This document shows positions 1 to 11,245 of a stretch of DNA of 64,000 nucleotides, one piece after another; the stretch's first letter is position 1; each line of letters opens with the position of its first letter. Under the pieces are notes generated by a model, which was not told the origin of the DNA, did not search any database, and saw only the letters and a list, made by a program, of their open reading frames with translations. The position numbers and the translations under genes were made by a program. Source of the stretch: Nymphaea colorata (taxonomy: Eukaryota > Streptophyta > Magnoliopsida > Nymphaeales > Nymphaeaceae); assembly GCF_008831285.2 (NCBI RefSeq), contig NC_045147.1, positions 954,001-1,018,000 on the forward strand, given 5' to 3'.

Positions 1-247
1 AAACACCTGTCACAGCATTAACTCATCCCTGACCGCATTCAACCAATACACCTGATAAAGCTTTGCTGTGAAACTCTGAGAGCACAGGGTCTTGTTACTG
101 GTGATATTTTATATTTCATCTGGGGATACATCCACCAGCAACTTTCCGCTTTTTTCTGCTGAAACCACCAAAAGTACCCTTGCTAAGATGTCTCAGGATC
201 AGGTCTGGATTCAGATCCGATTTGGATCTTAATCCAGAAGAGTTGTA
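1..247. other. No recognisable feature
   Basis: No exon, motif or repeat could be assigned here. The PLD remnant further right lacks its upstream exons, so this could be old intron sequence of that gene, but nothing in it reads as PLD. Confidence 0.3.
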
Positions 248-461
248 TGTTATGTCCTACTGTAGTTATCAGTACCTATTAGGAATATAATTGTCCTCCG
301 TAATTTGTAATGAAATACAATTAGGTCATGGACTGCACATGAGGGAATGTGACTGCAGCAGCATCTATCTCTTTTCCTTCCATTTTTCTCTCCCTGTTTT
401 TTGTTCAAGTCTGCTTCTAGTTTTAGCATGATTTGTCAGATTTCTTTCATGGTGTCAGACT
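248..461 (+). repeat. LTR-like fragment followed by a primer-binding-site-like motif
   Basis: The stretch 248-449 starts TGTTATGTCC and ends CA, as plant copia LTRs do. It is followed directly at 450 by TGGTGTCAGACT, which matches 9 of 12 bases of the copia initiator-Met-tRNA primer site TGGTATCAGAGC. No coding interior follows and no second copy was seen in the window, so this would be a truncated element or a near-solo LTR. The assignment rests only on the ends and the primer-site resemblance. Confidence 0.35.
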
Positions 462-547
462 GGTATTAAGATCCCAGAGCTGCAGTTTCCTCTAAAAAAT
501 TGTATTTTCAAGTTTCAACATATTGTATGTTTTCCAATTCTTCATTT

Positions 548-788
548 CTGATTTCCTCTCGCTTTTTAATCTTTTCTTGTCCTACCTTTCTGCATTGTTG
601 AATCTTTTTCCTTTTTTTCTTCTCCTTCTTCTTTTCATCTTTATTCCCTCTCCCTGTCTTGTCACATATATTCTTTACTCTGATCCGATCCTTTCGTATT
701 CCTTCACCTGTGTTCATGTGTTATTTTCTCTGTTAACGTGAAATACAGATCCGGTCCTCATATCGCTTTCTTTGATCTCAATGGATCT
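548..788. repeat. Dispersed direct repeat, copy A
   Basis: This pyrimidine-rich block begins CTGATTTCCTCTC and runs through TTAACGTGAAATAC to GATCT. It recurs at 3233-3441 and 3656-3895 with only scattered differences. Copy A ends exactly where the copia LTR begins at 789, so it is most simply the genomic flank of that insertion. The other copies on the far side of the element show that the flank was duplicated during later rearrangement. Confidence 0.8.
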
Positions 789-1012
789 TGTGAGAAAAGA
801 GAGAAAGATTCAGAAAATGAATCACTTGTATATGTGCTATTGATCATACAAGGTATTTATAGAGTACAAGAGGGATGACGTTACAACAAATAAGGCAAGA
901 AATAAAATCGTAGAATCAGATCCCAAATTGATTGTGATTGATACGATTTTATTTCTTGCAGAGATGATTTCGTAATTCAAGCTCTTTCCTAATTCAAATT
1001 CTTTCCTTAACA
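789..1012 (-). repeat. 3' LTR of copia element 1
   Basis: On the minus strand this 224-bp block starts TGTTAAGG, carries a TATA motif (CTCTATAAATACC) and ends TTCTCACA, giving TGT...ACA ends. It is preceded on that strand by a purine-rich GCGGGAGAC tract, a plausible polypurine primer. The five plus-strand bases before it are GATCT. The same GATCT occurs at 3891-3895 at the corresponding point of repeat copy C and may be the other half of the target duplication. Confidence 0.75.
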
Positions 1013-3230
1013 GTCTCCCGCAAACTGAACGGCGGCTCCACGATGTTGAGGTTGTTTCTAAAATCTGTGAACACCATTCCTCCTGGAGCTTTCGTCATTC
1101 CATCCGCTAATTGCTCTTTAGTACGAGTGAAATTCACTTGGATCTCTCTTTTGTTGACATGATCTCTAACGAAATGAAAATCAATTTCAACATGCTTGGT
1201 GCGAGCATGAAACATGGGGTTTGAGGCTAAGTATACAGCTCCTATATTATCACACCATAAAGTTGGTGCATCTGATAATGGAAACCGTAGCTCTTTCAGG
1301 AGAGATTTTAACCATAGTATTTCTGCAGCAGCACATGCTAGAGACTTGTACTCAGCTTCAGTGCTAGACCGAGCAACTGTTCTTTGTTTTCTAGAAGCCC
1401 ATGAGACAACATTATTGCCTAGGAGAGCAACAAAACCTCCGGTCGATTTTCGATCTTTTGGACTGCCAGCCCAGTCTACATCAGCAAAGATACTCAACTG
1501 CAAAGATGATGATCGAGTCAAGCGAAGGGCATAATGACTGGTTCCTTTTAAATACCGAAGTATTCTTTTGACCATCGTCCAATGAATAGTCTTTGGAGAG
1601 TGCATGAATTGACAAACGCGATTTACAGCAAATGCAATTTCTGGACGTGTGAGAGTAACATATTGTAATGCGCCTATTATACTTCGATACATCGTGGGAT
1701 CCCAAAATAAATCCTCAATGGCGGATTTAGTGACCACCATGGGGGATGTTGTGGGTTTGGCACTGTCCATTTGAGCTTTGTGAAGAATGTCAGTAATGTA
1801 ACGACGTTGACTCAGATATATCTCCCCAAGCCTTCGCTTGACTTCAATACTTAGAAAATAAGTAAGGGGACCAAGATCCTTTACCGAGAATGCAGAGCCA
1901 AGTTGTTTAATAATATGAGAAACAAGAGCCGGCGCAGATCCAGTGATGATCAAATCATCGACGTACACATAAAGAAATATGTGATTGCCGTCGCGAGAGT
2001 AAATAAACAGAGATGCATCAGACTGAGAAGCAACAAAGCCAATGTCGCGAAGGAAGCAACTCAAGCGATGATACCACACACGTGGAGCCTGCTTGAGCCC
2101 ATACAAAGCTTTGTCTAGCTTGCATACATGATGAGGATAGTTGACATCTTGAAACCCCTCTGATTGACCCATATAGACATCTTCAGAAAGATACCCATTA
2201 AGAAAAACATTATCAAAATCAAGTTGTCATAAAGACCAATCAAAATGAACGGTTAAAGAGAGTAGTACTCGGATAGTAGTTGGTTTGACGGTGGGACTGA
2301 AAGTTTCTTGATAGTCAATACCAGCCGTTTGAAGAAAACCCCGGGTGACAAGGTTGTGCCATGCGATAGAGCCGTCAGGATGACACTTGATTTTATACAC
2401 CCATTTGGAACTGATAATGTTGAAGTCAGGTTGAAGCGGAACAAGATGCCATGTTTTGTTTTTCTGCAATGCTGAAAACTCTAATTGCATAGCTTGGTGC
2501 CAACACGTGGAATGAATAGCCTCTTTAAACGTCCCTGGTTCCTCTTGTTCATGAATGGCAGAAAAAACTTTGGGTTTCAACGAGCCAGTCATAGAACGAG
2601 TGATCATCGAGTGAGAAGGACGCAGAGCATCTTGAGTGGCTGCGACGTCAGTAACTATGACCAACAAAGGAACATCCAATGAGGATGACACCAAGGTTGT
2701 GGTGGGTGTAAGATCCCCGATAGGCTCCCCTGATGTAGGCTGAGCAGGCTCATGGATGGGCAGGCTGATATGCTCAGAAGAAGAAACCATAGCAGACGAT
2801 GAAGATCCAATCATTGGTGGTGGCAGAATAGTATACGAGGACGACGATGCTGGTTGTATTGAAGCAACGGGACTAGTTGAAGGAGAGCTAGTTGTGTGTG
2901 GCAGCCAATGAGATACAATATCTTTTGAAATAGTCGAATGCTGATCGGACTTGCTTGGATGAGTTTCATCAAAAATAACATGTCGAGATATAAAAATATG
3001 GCGATGGCTCTTGTCATAGCATAAATACCCTTTATGATGACTAGCATAACCCAAAAAGACGCATGGAGTAGTCTTAGGCTGGAACTTGGAATCATTCATG
3101 GGCGTCAATAAAGGATAACATGTGGTTCCAAAAACCCGAAGATGTGTATACTCTGGATCTTGTTGAAAGAGCATATAAAAGGGTGATTTTCGCTGCAATT
3201 TCAGTGTTGGTAATCTATTGATAATATAAA
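994..3230 (-). pseudogene. Ty1/copia element 1: C-terminal half of pol (integrase end, RT, RNase H)
   Basis: Translated on the minus strand this reads as copia polyprotein from the end of integrase (HLRVFG) through the variable linker, reverse transcriptase (KWVYKIK, ALYGLKQAP, YVDD box) to RNase H (RKSTGGF, SSTEAEY, NPMFHARTKHVEIDFHFVRD). The frame is open except for one TGA at 2229-2227, early in reverse transcriptase, so few mutations have accumulated. The final codons run into the LTR. Gag, protease and most of integrase are missing: the coding sequence stops at about 3230, where repeat copy B begins. The element cannot transpose by itself. Confidence 0.93.
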
Positions 3231-3441
3231 GGCTGATTTCCTCTCTCTTTTTAATTTTTTCTTGTCCTACCTTTCTGCATTGCTGAATCTTTTTCCTTTT
3301 TTTCTTCTCCTTCCTCTTTTCATCTTTATTTCCTCTCCTGTCTTGTCACATATATCCTTTACTTTGATCCAATCCTTTTGTATTCCTTCACCTGTGTTCA
3401 TGTGTTATTTTCTCTGTTAACGTGAAATACAAATCCGGTCC
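3155..3441. repeat. Direct duplication of a copia/flank chimera, first copy
   Basis: Positions 3155-3441 and 3578-3864 are near-identical with a constant offset of 423 bp. Each copy contains about 75 bp of copia integrase code (minus strand) fused to the flanking repeat (copies B and C of the 548-788 block). Because the copia/flank junction is the same in both, the deletion that removed the 5' part of the element came first and the duplication came later. Confidence 0.85.
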
Positions 3442-3577
3442 AAATGCCCCATGAGCTGCAGAAGTCAACTCCTACTCCATTGATAACGACTCTAGGAGAA
3501 AACCAATTCCATACAAGTCAAACTGTTATTGTTCCAGTCCTCATGGCAACCCAAATGTTAGCGTGAAATACAAATCT
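3442..3577. other. Spacer between duplicated blocks
   Basis: This unique segment sits between the two duplicated blocks. From 3556 it again shows a variant of the TTAACGTGAAATAC motif found in the flanking repeat. A plus-strand reading includes HTSQTVIV, which faintly resembles the region of the first HKD motif of phospholipase D (HHQKTVIV). That is too weak to call an exon, but it would fit the PLD remnant downstream. Confidence 0.25.
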
Positions 3578-3895
3578 GGATCTTGTTGAAAGAGCATATA
3601 AAAGGGTGATTTTCGCTGCAATTTCAGTGTTGGTAATCTATTGATAATATAAAGGCTGATTTCCTCTCTCTTTTTAATTTTTTCTTGTCCTACCTTTCTG
3701 CATTGCTGAATCTTTTTCCTTTTTTTCTTCTCCTTCCTCTTTTCATCTTTATTCCCTCTCCTGTCTTGTCACATATATCCTTTACTTTGATCCAATCCTT
3801 TTGTATTCCTTCACCTGTGTTCATGTGTTATTTTCTCTGTTAACGTGAAATACAAATCCGGTCCTCATATAGCTTTCTTTGATCTCAACGGATCT
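3578..3895. repeat. Direct duplication, second copy, with flank repeat copy C
   Basis: This is the second copy of the 423-bp-spaced duplication. It extends past the first copy to match repeat copy A as far as GATCT at 3891-3895. After that point it continues as ordinary sequence, whereas copy A continues into the LTR. It is therefore the best candidate for the unoccupied or right-hand side of the original copia target. Confidence 0.8.
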
Positions 3896-4477
3896 CAATT
3901 TCTGTACACGTTAAATCAGATTTGTTCCCATGAAATAAGACCTGTTCATGTAAGCTTTTCTTTATTTCTATTGGTCTAGTATTTGTGGCCACAAAATGAG
4001 AACTTTTCTCCATATGCATGCAGCCTCTGTTCTTGGATTTCATGTCTATCAAAATGGTCAGTCAGAGAGTTATGGGAGAAGTTAGTTCATACATATTCTC
4101 AAATATCAAAGGCCATAATTATATATCTAAAGCCTTTTTTGAGTTCCCTCTTCACAATAATCAAAGTCCCAATCAAATTGCCTTCAATCCCCTCCAACAT
4201 GTCAAACTTATCAAAATTGACTGACATTTTATCAGACAAAAAAAATTGAAGACAAGGAGATTATGTCTTATTATGTGCATGCCGAGAACACAGTCGTTGT
4301 TATTCACCAAAGAATTAACCAAGCACAGGCTTTGCTTTCATGACAGGGCAAGTTGTCCATGATTCAAACTCAAAGCTGTGTACAACTTGATGGGGCTACA
4401 AAGATGTACTGAGATGGGATGGATTGAGATCTGATTGGAATCTGGGTGCAGAAGTGTTATGTTGTGTCCTCTTGTAG
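3896..4477. other. No gene; probable intron sequence of the PLD remnant
   Basis: No exon could be read here with confidence. The right end, TCCTCTTGTAG at 4467-4477, is a good splice acceptor directly before the PLD exon, so at least the last part was probably intron. Confidence 0.45.
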
Positions 4478-5908
4478 TTCGGTGCGTATATAGTTGTACC
4501 ATTGTGGCCGGAAGGCAATCCTGAAGGCCAAGTTGTTCAAGAGATACTGCATTGGTCAAGACTCATGATGGAGATGATGTACAAGATTATTCGACAGGCG
4601 AAATGGATGCTGGTTATGAAGGTTTACATCCAAAGGACTATCTGAATTTCTTTTGCCTTGTCAACCGAGAACTGGAGGGTGAAGGGGAGAACTATATCCC
4701 GCCTTCTTTGCCAAGCCCTTTTCCCGACTATTGGAATTCTCAGAAGAACAGAAGGTTCATGATCTACGTGCACTCCAAGCTTATGATAGGTATGATAGCT
4801 CTAACTTCCATATGACAATAATATACAACACCAGGCAATGACAGGGGCGGAGCCAGGATTTTCTTCAGGGGCAGGCCGACAGTCCGACCTCTGGATCCGG
4901 GTAGGACCAAACTGAATTATAATACAAAAAATACATTACGAAATTAAAATATATTATTTTTTTCAATGTAAAAAAAAAAATCATTGGCTGGGGTGGGGCC
5001 ATGGCATAGGCAGGCCCCCCTTCCCTCCGCCCCTACGCAACGTGTGTGTGTGTGTGTGTAACATACAGTTCATGTATTTTCACACATTTGATCGATCTAT
5101 AGGCTATTTGAATACTAGCACTAAATACACACACATGTAGAACTGCTAGACTCTGCATATGATATCTGAAATATATGGTGGTTCTAAAGATGACTGTGAA
5201 TCTATTCATGTGAACATGTTCTTCTTCCTGGCCCACTTGTTATGAACAGATACTTGAACATTTTTTTTATGATAAGCAAATTTGAGTTTTTGAAGCTAAT
5301 TTATAGAAACTTATATACAAAATCCAGATTCAACGGACCCATTGTTTTAATTCATCAGTTAGCATATCCTCGTGATCATTCTCTAATCACTATTTAGATC
5401 TTAATAAGTGTGCGCCTGCAGTTACAATAGGGCACCATAGAGCGAAAAGCTTCCGTCTTTGGCATAAACTAAGTAACATTGCCTATCAAAGAAACAATTA
5501 GACATCCAATGACAAACTAAAGATGCTGATTTGTGCCTTTTGATCACTTCCATTGTAAATTTAGTGGATGATGAGTACGTGTTGATGGGCTCAGCAAACG
5601 TGAACCAAAGGTCCATGGATTTCCAAAGGGACACTGAGATTGTAATTGGCTGCCACCAGCCCAAACAAATCGGGCATGGTAAGAACTACGGTGGTGTGCA
5701 TGAATTCAGGATGTCCTTATGGTGGGAGCACACTAAGCGTACAGAAGAGGAATTTGTGGAGCCACCGAGCTTAGAGTGCGTGAGGCAAATGCGCGAGATT
5801 GGAGATCGCATGTGGAGTATATTCAGCGGGGAGGCCATGGAAAGACATGGGAGGCGTTTTCATGATTTTATATATATATATATCTATGTATCTCCAACTG
5901 CCAATTAA
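4478..5908 (+). pseudogene. Phospholipase D C-terminal fragment (plant C2-type PLD), frameshifted
   Basis: Two exons are visible. Exon 4478-4789 encodes YIVVPLWPEG, VVQEILHW, MMYKII, then HPKDYLNFFCLVNRE and NRRFMIYVHSKLMI. Exon 5565-5908 continues VDDEYVLMGSANVNQRSMD, RDTEIVIGCHQP, RMSLWWEH and SLECVRQM. The intron 4790-5564 has GT-AG ends and joins in phase to complete the second catalytic HKD motif, HSKLMIVDD. PLD hydrolyses membrane phospholipids to phosphatidic acid. Here a one-base frame change lies between about 4590 and 4606, the C2 domain and first HKD motif are absent, and the C-terminus runs into a TA microsatellite at about 5866 and stops early. It resembles plant PLD delta/beta types but I cannot assign a subtype. 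Confidence 0.88.
4842..5035. mobile_element. hAT-like MITE in the PLD intron
   Basis: The block starts CAGGGGCGGAGCC and ends CTCCGCCCCTA, an imperfect terminal inverted repeat of the CAGGG/TAGGG form common in plant hAT elements. Flanking 8-mers GGCAATGA and CGCAACGT match at five positions, so any target duplication is decayed. There is no coding capacity. A GT dinucleotide run follows at 5041-5059. Confidence 0.55.
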
Positions 5909-6509
5909 TTCCATGTTTGGTTTACCAACCAATAATAATACAAAATGTGACACTTTAAGACGAGTTAGAACTTGTTTTTCAATTGTTTAATATCGATTGA
6001 TGATTGGTTTGGCGTACATATTATACTGGTTTTGGTTCTAAAAATATATTAGTTTTCGGTTTTGTTGGGATGTCTTTGGTTTTACCTAACTTTTATTCGG
6101 ACCGCAAATTCATGCTTAGAGAACCAAATTGTGAGATCTCATTGTTATTTCTACTGTGGTTCATGATTTACCACAAATTAAGTTTTCTAAGGTGAAGACA
6201 TGATCAGAAAGGGTGAGAATAAGGTAGAAACTAAGCACCTAAAATTCATCAAAAGGCATGCCTAAGTGATAAGATGGATAAATTTATATGAGAATCAACA
6301 AATAATAATGTGATTAAGTTAAGTTGAATACGGGGTGAAACGTAAAGGAAAAAAGAACAAACGTTCCATGCATGGTAACCAGACAACACCCACAACTGAG
6401 AATAATATCTGAAGATGTTGTGAATACTTGAAAGGATATCAGTTTAGGGATGTCAATACATTTGATTTAGGCTAGATATTTGACCAAACTGTTCCAAAAC
6501 AATTGGATA

Positions 6510-6512
<3 letters not shown>

Positions 6513-6544
<32 letters not shown>
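6513..6544. repeat. Poly(A) tract
   Basis: An uninterrupted run of 32 A residues. It could be the tail of a retroposed sequence on the plus strand, but no element body was recognised upstream. Confidence 0.9.
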
Positions 6545-6546
<2 letters not shown>

Positions 6547-8248
6547 AATATCGAAATAAGAAATCAGATCAGATTGAGATTAAGAAATGACATCCGATCC
6601 GACTTAGATATCCATAAATGTCTGATCAATTTGGATTTGGATCAGTTTTAGTTTTAAATAAATATCTTATATCCAATGGTCTTACATTTTGAAAGTTATC
6701 CAAATTAGGTTCAAATTCAGATCCAGATATGAATGCAAAAATTGGATCATATGAGATTCAGATTGTGAAATCAGATTTCGGATATGATTTTTCTTTGTGC
6801 ACATTCAAATCTGAATATATGAATATCTGAAAAAGCGAACACAATTAATGACATCCGAGAAAGTAGTGTAAGAAATATGAAGCTAGCCTAACCCAGGAAC
6901 AATGGGAAGCAATAAAACACATCAGAGGCAGTTACGCACAACTACCCTGCCGCTGTCTACACCAAAGCAATGATTCCTTCCAAAAAAAAAGGAGAGAGAA
7001 CCTCTCTATCTCTCACACCTTTAACTTATGTCGATCTTTCCATCAAGTTTCCCAATTCTGCGAATAAGAGAACCTGCATCTTCAAATAGAAGGATTTTTT
7101 GCTGGTTGCCAGAATTTTGTGCCTCATGTTTTTAAACTACACCCATTTTGAGGGAATGGATCGCCTTCGTTCTTTCATTGCGGTTGGTCTTCATCTCCAT
7201 CCTATCATATTGGCGACTACCTCACATCTATCTCTGATCTCAAAGAGTGGGAGTTGCCCACTTAATTACAAAGTCCATCTCTGCGTTATCTGCGCTAGAG
7301 TTAGCTTCTCTCTGTCCATACACAAGATCCTCCTCTTTCCGCTCCTTCATGAGCTTGTTTAGCAGCTTCCTTCCTCTTTGTCCTCAACATCAAAAAGTTT
7401 GTGCAGTTACTTGCGAAGTTTGCAGACCAGATCTTTGTTAGGGAAGCACACCTCGTTAATTGACATTTTAAATGTTGATGGCATTTGAATCTAGTTCTCC
7501 TTGTTGGTAGCCTCTAGGCGAAAAGGTCAACATTCTCTGGTACCAATTCTAATGCCTCAACTGAAAGCTAATTTAACCTGAGACTGAGAGAAGAGCGCAA
7601 ATGCGAAAAGAGTCAGATCCAAAATTCAGTTGTCGTGGTGATCAAATTGCGCAAATGCTTGCTTCTTAAGGAAGTGAAGTATAAAATTGTTTGGGAATGC
7701 TATGAAAATAGTATGCATTAAGATTTCGAAAATGTTAGACTTGATCTGGATCATATACAAAAAAAAAAGGGTCAGACAACGTATGCAGGAGTGACCGCAG
7801 GACGAACGTTGAGTAAGATGAATTTAACTAATTAGGAACCGACCAAATTAAATTGCCGGCTTTAGCGACAACTATTTTTGGTTCCATTAATTTGTTAATT
7901 TTTACAAAGAAGAAGCATGATGGTCTTCGCATCAACATCTCCATTGAGTTGCGTGCATATTAGACTTTTACACTACAAGCATGCACCAAAGGGCGTGAGG
8001 ATATTTTTGAAATTCTTTATACAGTAATGGGCATTTTAGACTTTTTTAAACTTTTCTACAATCCTCTTTTACGTTATTAAAAAGTTTCTTTTTTTGTTGT
8101 AATGGAAATATTTTGGTTGTTGCCTCGAGTATACAATTTTTCTTGCACAGGGGTGTGTACCTAACCAGCTTCCTAAGCACTTTATATTTCTAAAAGAGTT
8201 GAAAACATGCCTAACCCATTACATTTTTTCTTCGACAAACTTACCCAT

Positions 8249-8250
<2 letters not shown>

Positions 8251-8285
<35 letters not shown>
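8251..8285. repeat. AT dinucleotide microsatellite
   Basis: Uninterrupted AT repeat of about 17 units. Confidence 0.95.
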
Positions 8286-8287
<2 letters not shown>

Positions 8288-9039
8288 TCCAGTGAAGAAT
8301 GAAAGAACATACCAGACATCACTTTTTTATATATCCTCGGGTGAATGTTTGCCCTTCAGAGTCTTAGCAACCCTGCCATGCATGCTAAGAAAATTAGATG
8401 CTAACCTAAACAAATTGATGGTTGGAGAAGGATCAGCTCATTAGTTTTTGCATAATCAGATACATACTTGGTAGAGGATAAAAAAACTATTGAAGGTTCT
8501 ACATGGGACTGCTGATTTTAATTGACAATGTTTTTCCAAAGAAAAAAATGACTTCTTTACTAAGTTCTTCCATCAACAAATAAGAGTATCCTCGCATGAT
8601 TTTTTGTTCAATTCTAATAACTCGGCATCCCTTAAAAGGTGTTGCTCTTCCCACTCGTGTTCCAAAACAGCGTTCCACCGTGGGAACAAGAAAGGGAGAA
8701 AGTATATACTTGTTCAATAGTTTCTGTGTGGGGAAAAGCGGTGTACTTCAGTTTCCTTGTTCAGTATTAGAGGGGATCGAACCACTTTTTAAAAGCTTAG
8801 TTTCCTTTATAAATTACACATGCACGTGGTTCAACACATGCAGCTCATTTTCGTATTCGAGCACATAATTGTTTTTCGGGTCCCAAGAATGTTGATAAAT
8901 TAAAACCAATCAAGGGCAAACTATAGATTTGCTGCTGGCACGAATGAACCGGATCAACCTAAACCTTAGGGGCCCCCAAAACTTGTTATTCTATGGATAC
9001 TTGAGCACTCCCGTTCTTTGTGAACAAAACTGGCCAGGT

Positions 9040-9320
9040 CACTACAATTACTGACGGCCAAAAAATGATGTTGGTGAAACATGAGAGCACGTCGATAATG
9101 GGTTTTCCGACATTTGTGGTGATCGTTGATGAAGACAGTGCCAACAAAAACCATCACTGTCATTTGTGGCGATCGCTGATATAGAGGCCATCACCAACCC
9201 ACTAAGTACATAAGTAAACGAAAGATGATTCCCGATGTTCAAGGCGCCGATAATATTTTTTTTACCAACACTCAAAGGACGTCGGTAAACATGTTTACCA
9301 ACAATTATCATAAACATCTT
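9040..9320. mobile_element. CACTA-like transposon end (left terminus)
   Basis: The segment begins CACTACAATTACTGACGG and contains repeated short motifs of the GTCGGTAAA / ACCAACA type in both orientations, for example at 9094, 9150 and 9270-9300. That layout is typical of subterminal regions of plant CACTA elements. No matching TAGTG terminus was found to the right, so this would be a truncated end. The right boundary is approximate. Confidence 0.45.
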
Positions 9321-10744
9321 GACGTTCTATTTAATAATATAGGATATACACCTTCGGCTTAATTATGCTATATACCTTACCAGATATCCATGTATATTAA
9401 CAATGTACTCTACTAAGGGAAGCCGGATGACCTCGTAGAAAGGCATTAATAACAAAAGTGCCTAGATCATTGAGCCTTATTTTATGTCAAGAATATTCAA
9501 AATATTTCAATGATAGTTGGAATTTTGCGTAATTGACAAGAAAAATCTAAAATTAAAGAAAATAAGGGAAAAATTAATATGCATGGAAAGACAAATTGGA
9601 AATTAACATGGAAAAGTCAAATTATGAACTTGTGCCAATCTACGTCACAATGGTACGCCTGTTTGGGTGGCGTACTCGTACCGGTACGCCGGTACGTTCT
9701 GGTAGGTTTGGATCTGGTTTCGGGTCGAAACCAGATCCAAACCATATCAAGTTTAACCTGAAAACCTAAAATTAAAAATCGCGATGGCCTTTCTGAGTTT
9801 TCTCCTTCCCGACTTTGGAACAGCCCTCGGCGGCTAGTGCTTGCATCCTTGCAGCGGCGGCAGACGGCGGCTGGCGACGTACAGCGGCCGCTGACGAACG
9901 GTGGCTGGCGACGGCAGTGTTTAGGGTTTTGCCGGTATTCTTTACAGTTTTCATTGATTGCATTGTTTTGTTGCTTTGCGATGGAATTTCGGCATTTTTT
10001 TCTTAAAAACGGTGGGGATGCGAAGGTGACATTGGCTTCCTTCGTGGTCATCTCATCAATCTCCGGGCATTGCATCAACATTCAGCAACGAAGAAGACAG
10101 CATCCAACTACAAGTTGTTTTTTCATTCGCTGCTTCGATTATAATCATTAGTCACCTGTGAGTTTACTGTCGTTTGTTTCTTTAAATTCTTTCTTTCATT
10201 AGATTGGTGAAATATTCAGCGATTATTCTTTTGCTACTAAACAACCCTGAAGTTCTGTTTACTACAAGGAACAGAGCATAAAAAAAAATTGCAATCGTTC
10301 CGGGGTTTATCTAGAATTTTTTAAAGGCTTATTCTGCAATTGATGTTGTATTTCAGTTTATTTTGTCGACCACTGTCAATAGATGAATATACTAAAGCCA
10401 AAAAATTCAACTGTTGTCACTCACGGGTGATTGGAAGGGCAGGGAATAGGTGGTGCAGCATGTAATTGTCTGGATGATTGGAAGGTTTTTAAATTGAGAG
10501 TTCTAACTACAAAAATGAAAAGTTTGATTGGCGATTGCTCATTTTTGTTTCAGACTATTATAAACATCCCTTGTTACATGATTTCCCATCATAATCTTAA
10601 AGCAGAACGAATTGTACAAAAGAATAAGTTGGGACAAAGATGTTTTGGCCTTCTGGCGTTGCATGTTGATCATGTAAGTTGAAATTAAATGTCATTATTT
10701 GCTGACTTGAGAGGTGAAGAAAATATTGGGCAATCAAGGTCCTA

Positions 10745-10945
10745 GTGGTTGTGAATCAAAGTCCTGGTTGTTGCTTTTATGATGAAGGGGTGGCGTATCA
10801 TCACCATGTGTGCATCGAAGGAGAGGATGACTTAGACCATCTTAATTCAGGGTTAAATGAACCATGTACACTACAAGATGTAGTGGTGGATGAGGAGGAC
10901 ATTACAGAGGTAGACAATGAAGAGGAAAAAGAACTTGAAGAATGA
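10745..10945 (+). pseudogene. Short acidic reading frame inside the TIR element
   Basis: The frame ends in a strongly acidic tail (DEEDITEVDNEEEKELEE). Acidic C-termini occur in plant hAT/DUF659-type transposases, so it may be the last exon of a deleted transposase. No catalytic motif is present, so this is inference from composition and location. It could be non-coding. Confidence 0.25.
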
Positions 10946-10959
10946 TCTATGAAAAAAAC

Positions 10960-11245
10960 ATTTTATGTTTTTTTGTTTTCTTTTATGACTTATGAAGGTA
11001 TGTATGGATTGATGGAACGAACATTGTATGTTTATGTTTTATGAGATTATCTATGATCTATGGAAGGAACATTTGATGTTTTTTGTTTTCTTTTATGACT
11101 TATGAAGGTATCTATGGATTGATGGAAGAAACATTGTATGTTATGTTTTATGAGATTATCTATGATATATGGAAGGAACATTTGATGTTTTTTGTTTTTT
11201 TAATGACTTATGAAATTATTATGTATGGATTGATGGAAGGAATGT
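10960..11245. repeat. Tandem repeat, about 110-bp unit
   Basis: The unit contains TTATGACTTATGAA, TGTATGGATTGATGGA and TGAGATTATCTATGAT. The ATGACTTATGAA core falls at 10985, 11095 and 11203, giving spacings of 110 and 108 bp and about 2.6 copies. It follows the acidic frame inside the TIR element. Confidence 0.85.

Larger units (their letters stand above)
5909..9039. other. Gene-free interval
   Basis: No gene was recognised. The interval is AT-rich and contains a 32-base A run at 6513-6544 and a TA repeat at 8251-8285. Scattered GATCC/GATTT-rich sequence at about 6440-6830 looks like an old repeat but shows no ends that I could define. Confidence 0.5.

Noticed and set aside
226..262. Similarity of 226-262 to 4441-4478 as a duplicated PLD intron end
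   Set aside because: Short gapped matches around TGTCCT..TGTAG; not enough length to exclude chance.
731..788. LTR of copia 1 extended to TGTTAA at 731
   Set aside because: TGTTAA...TTAACA looked like terminal inverted repeats, but 731-788 also occurs in repeat copies B and C that lack the LTR, so it belongs to the flank.
5041..5059. GT repeat as regulatory site
   Set aside because: A simple microsatellite next to a MITE; no functional support.
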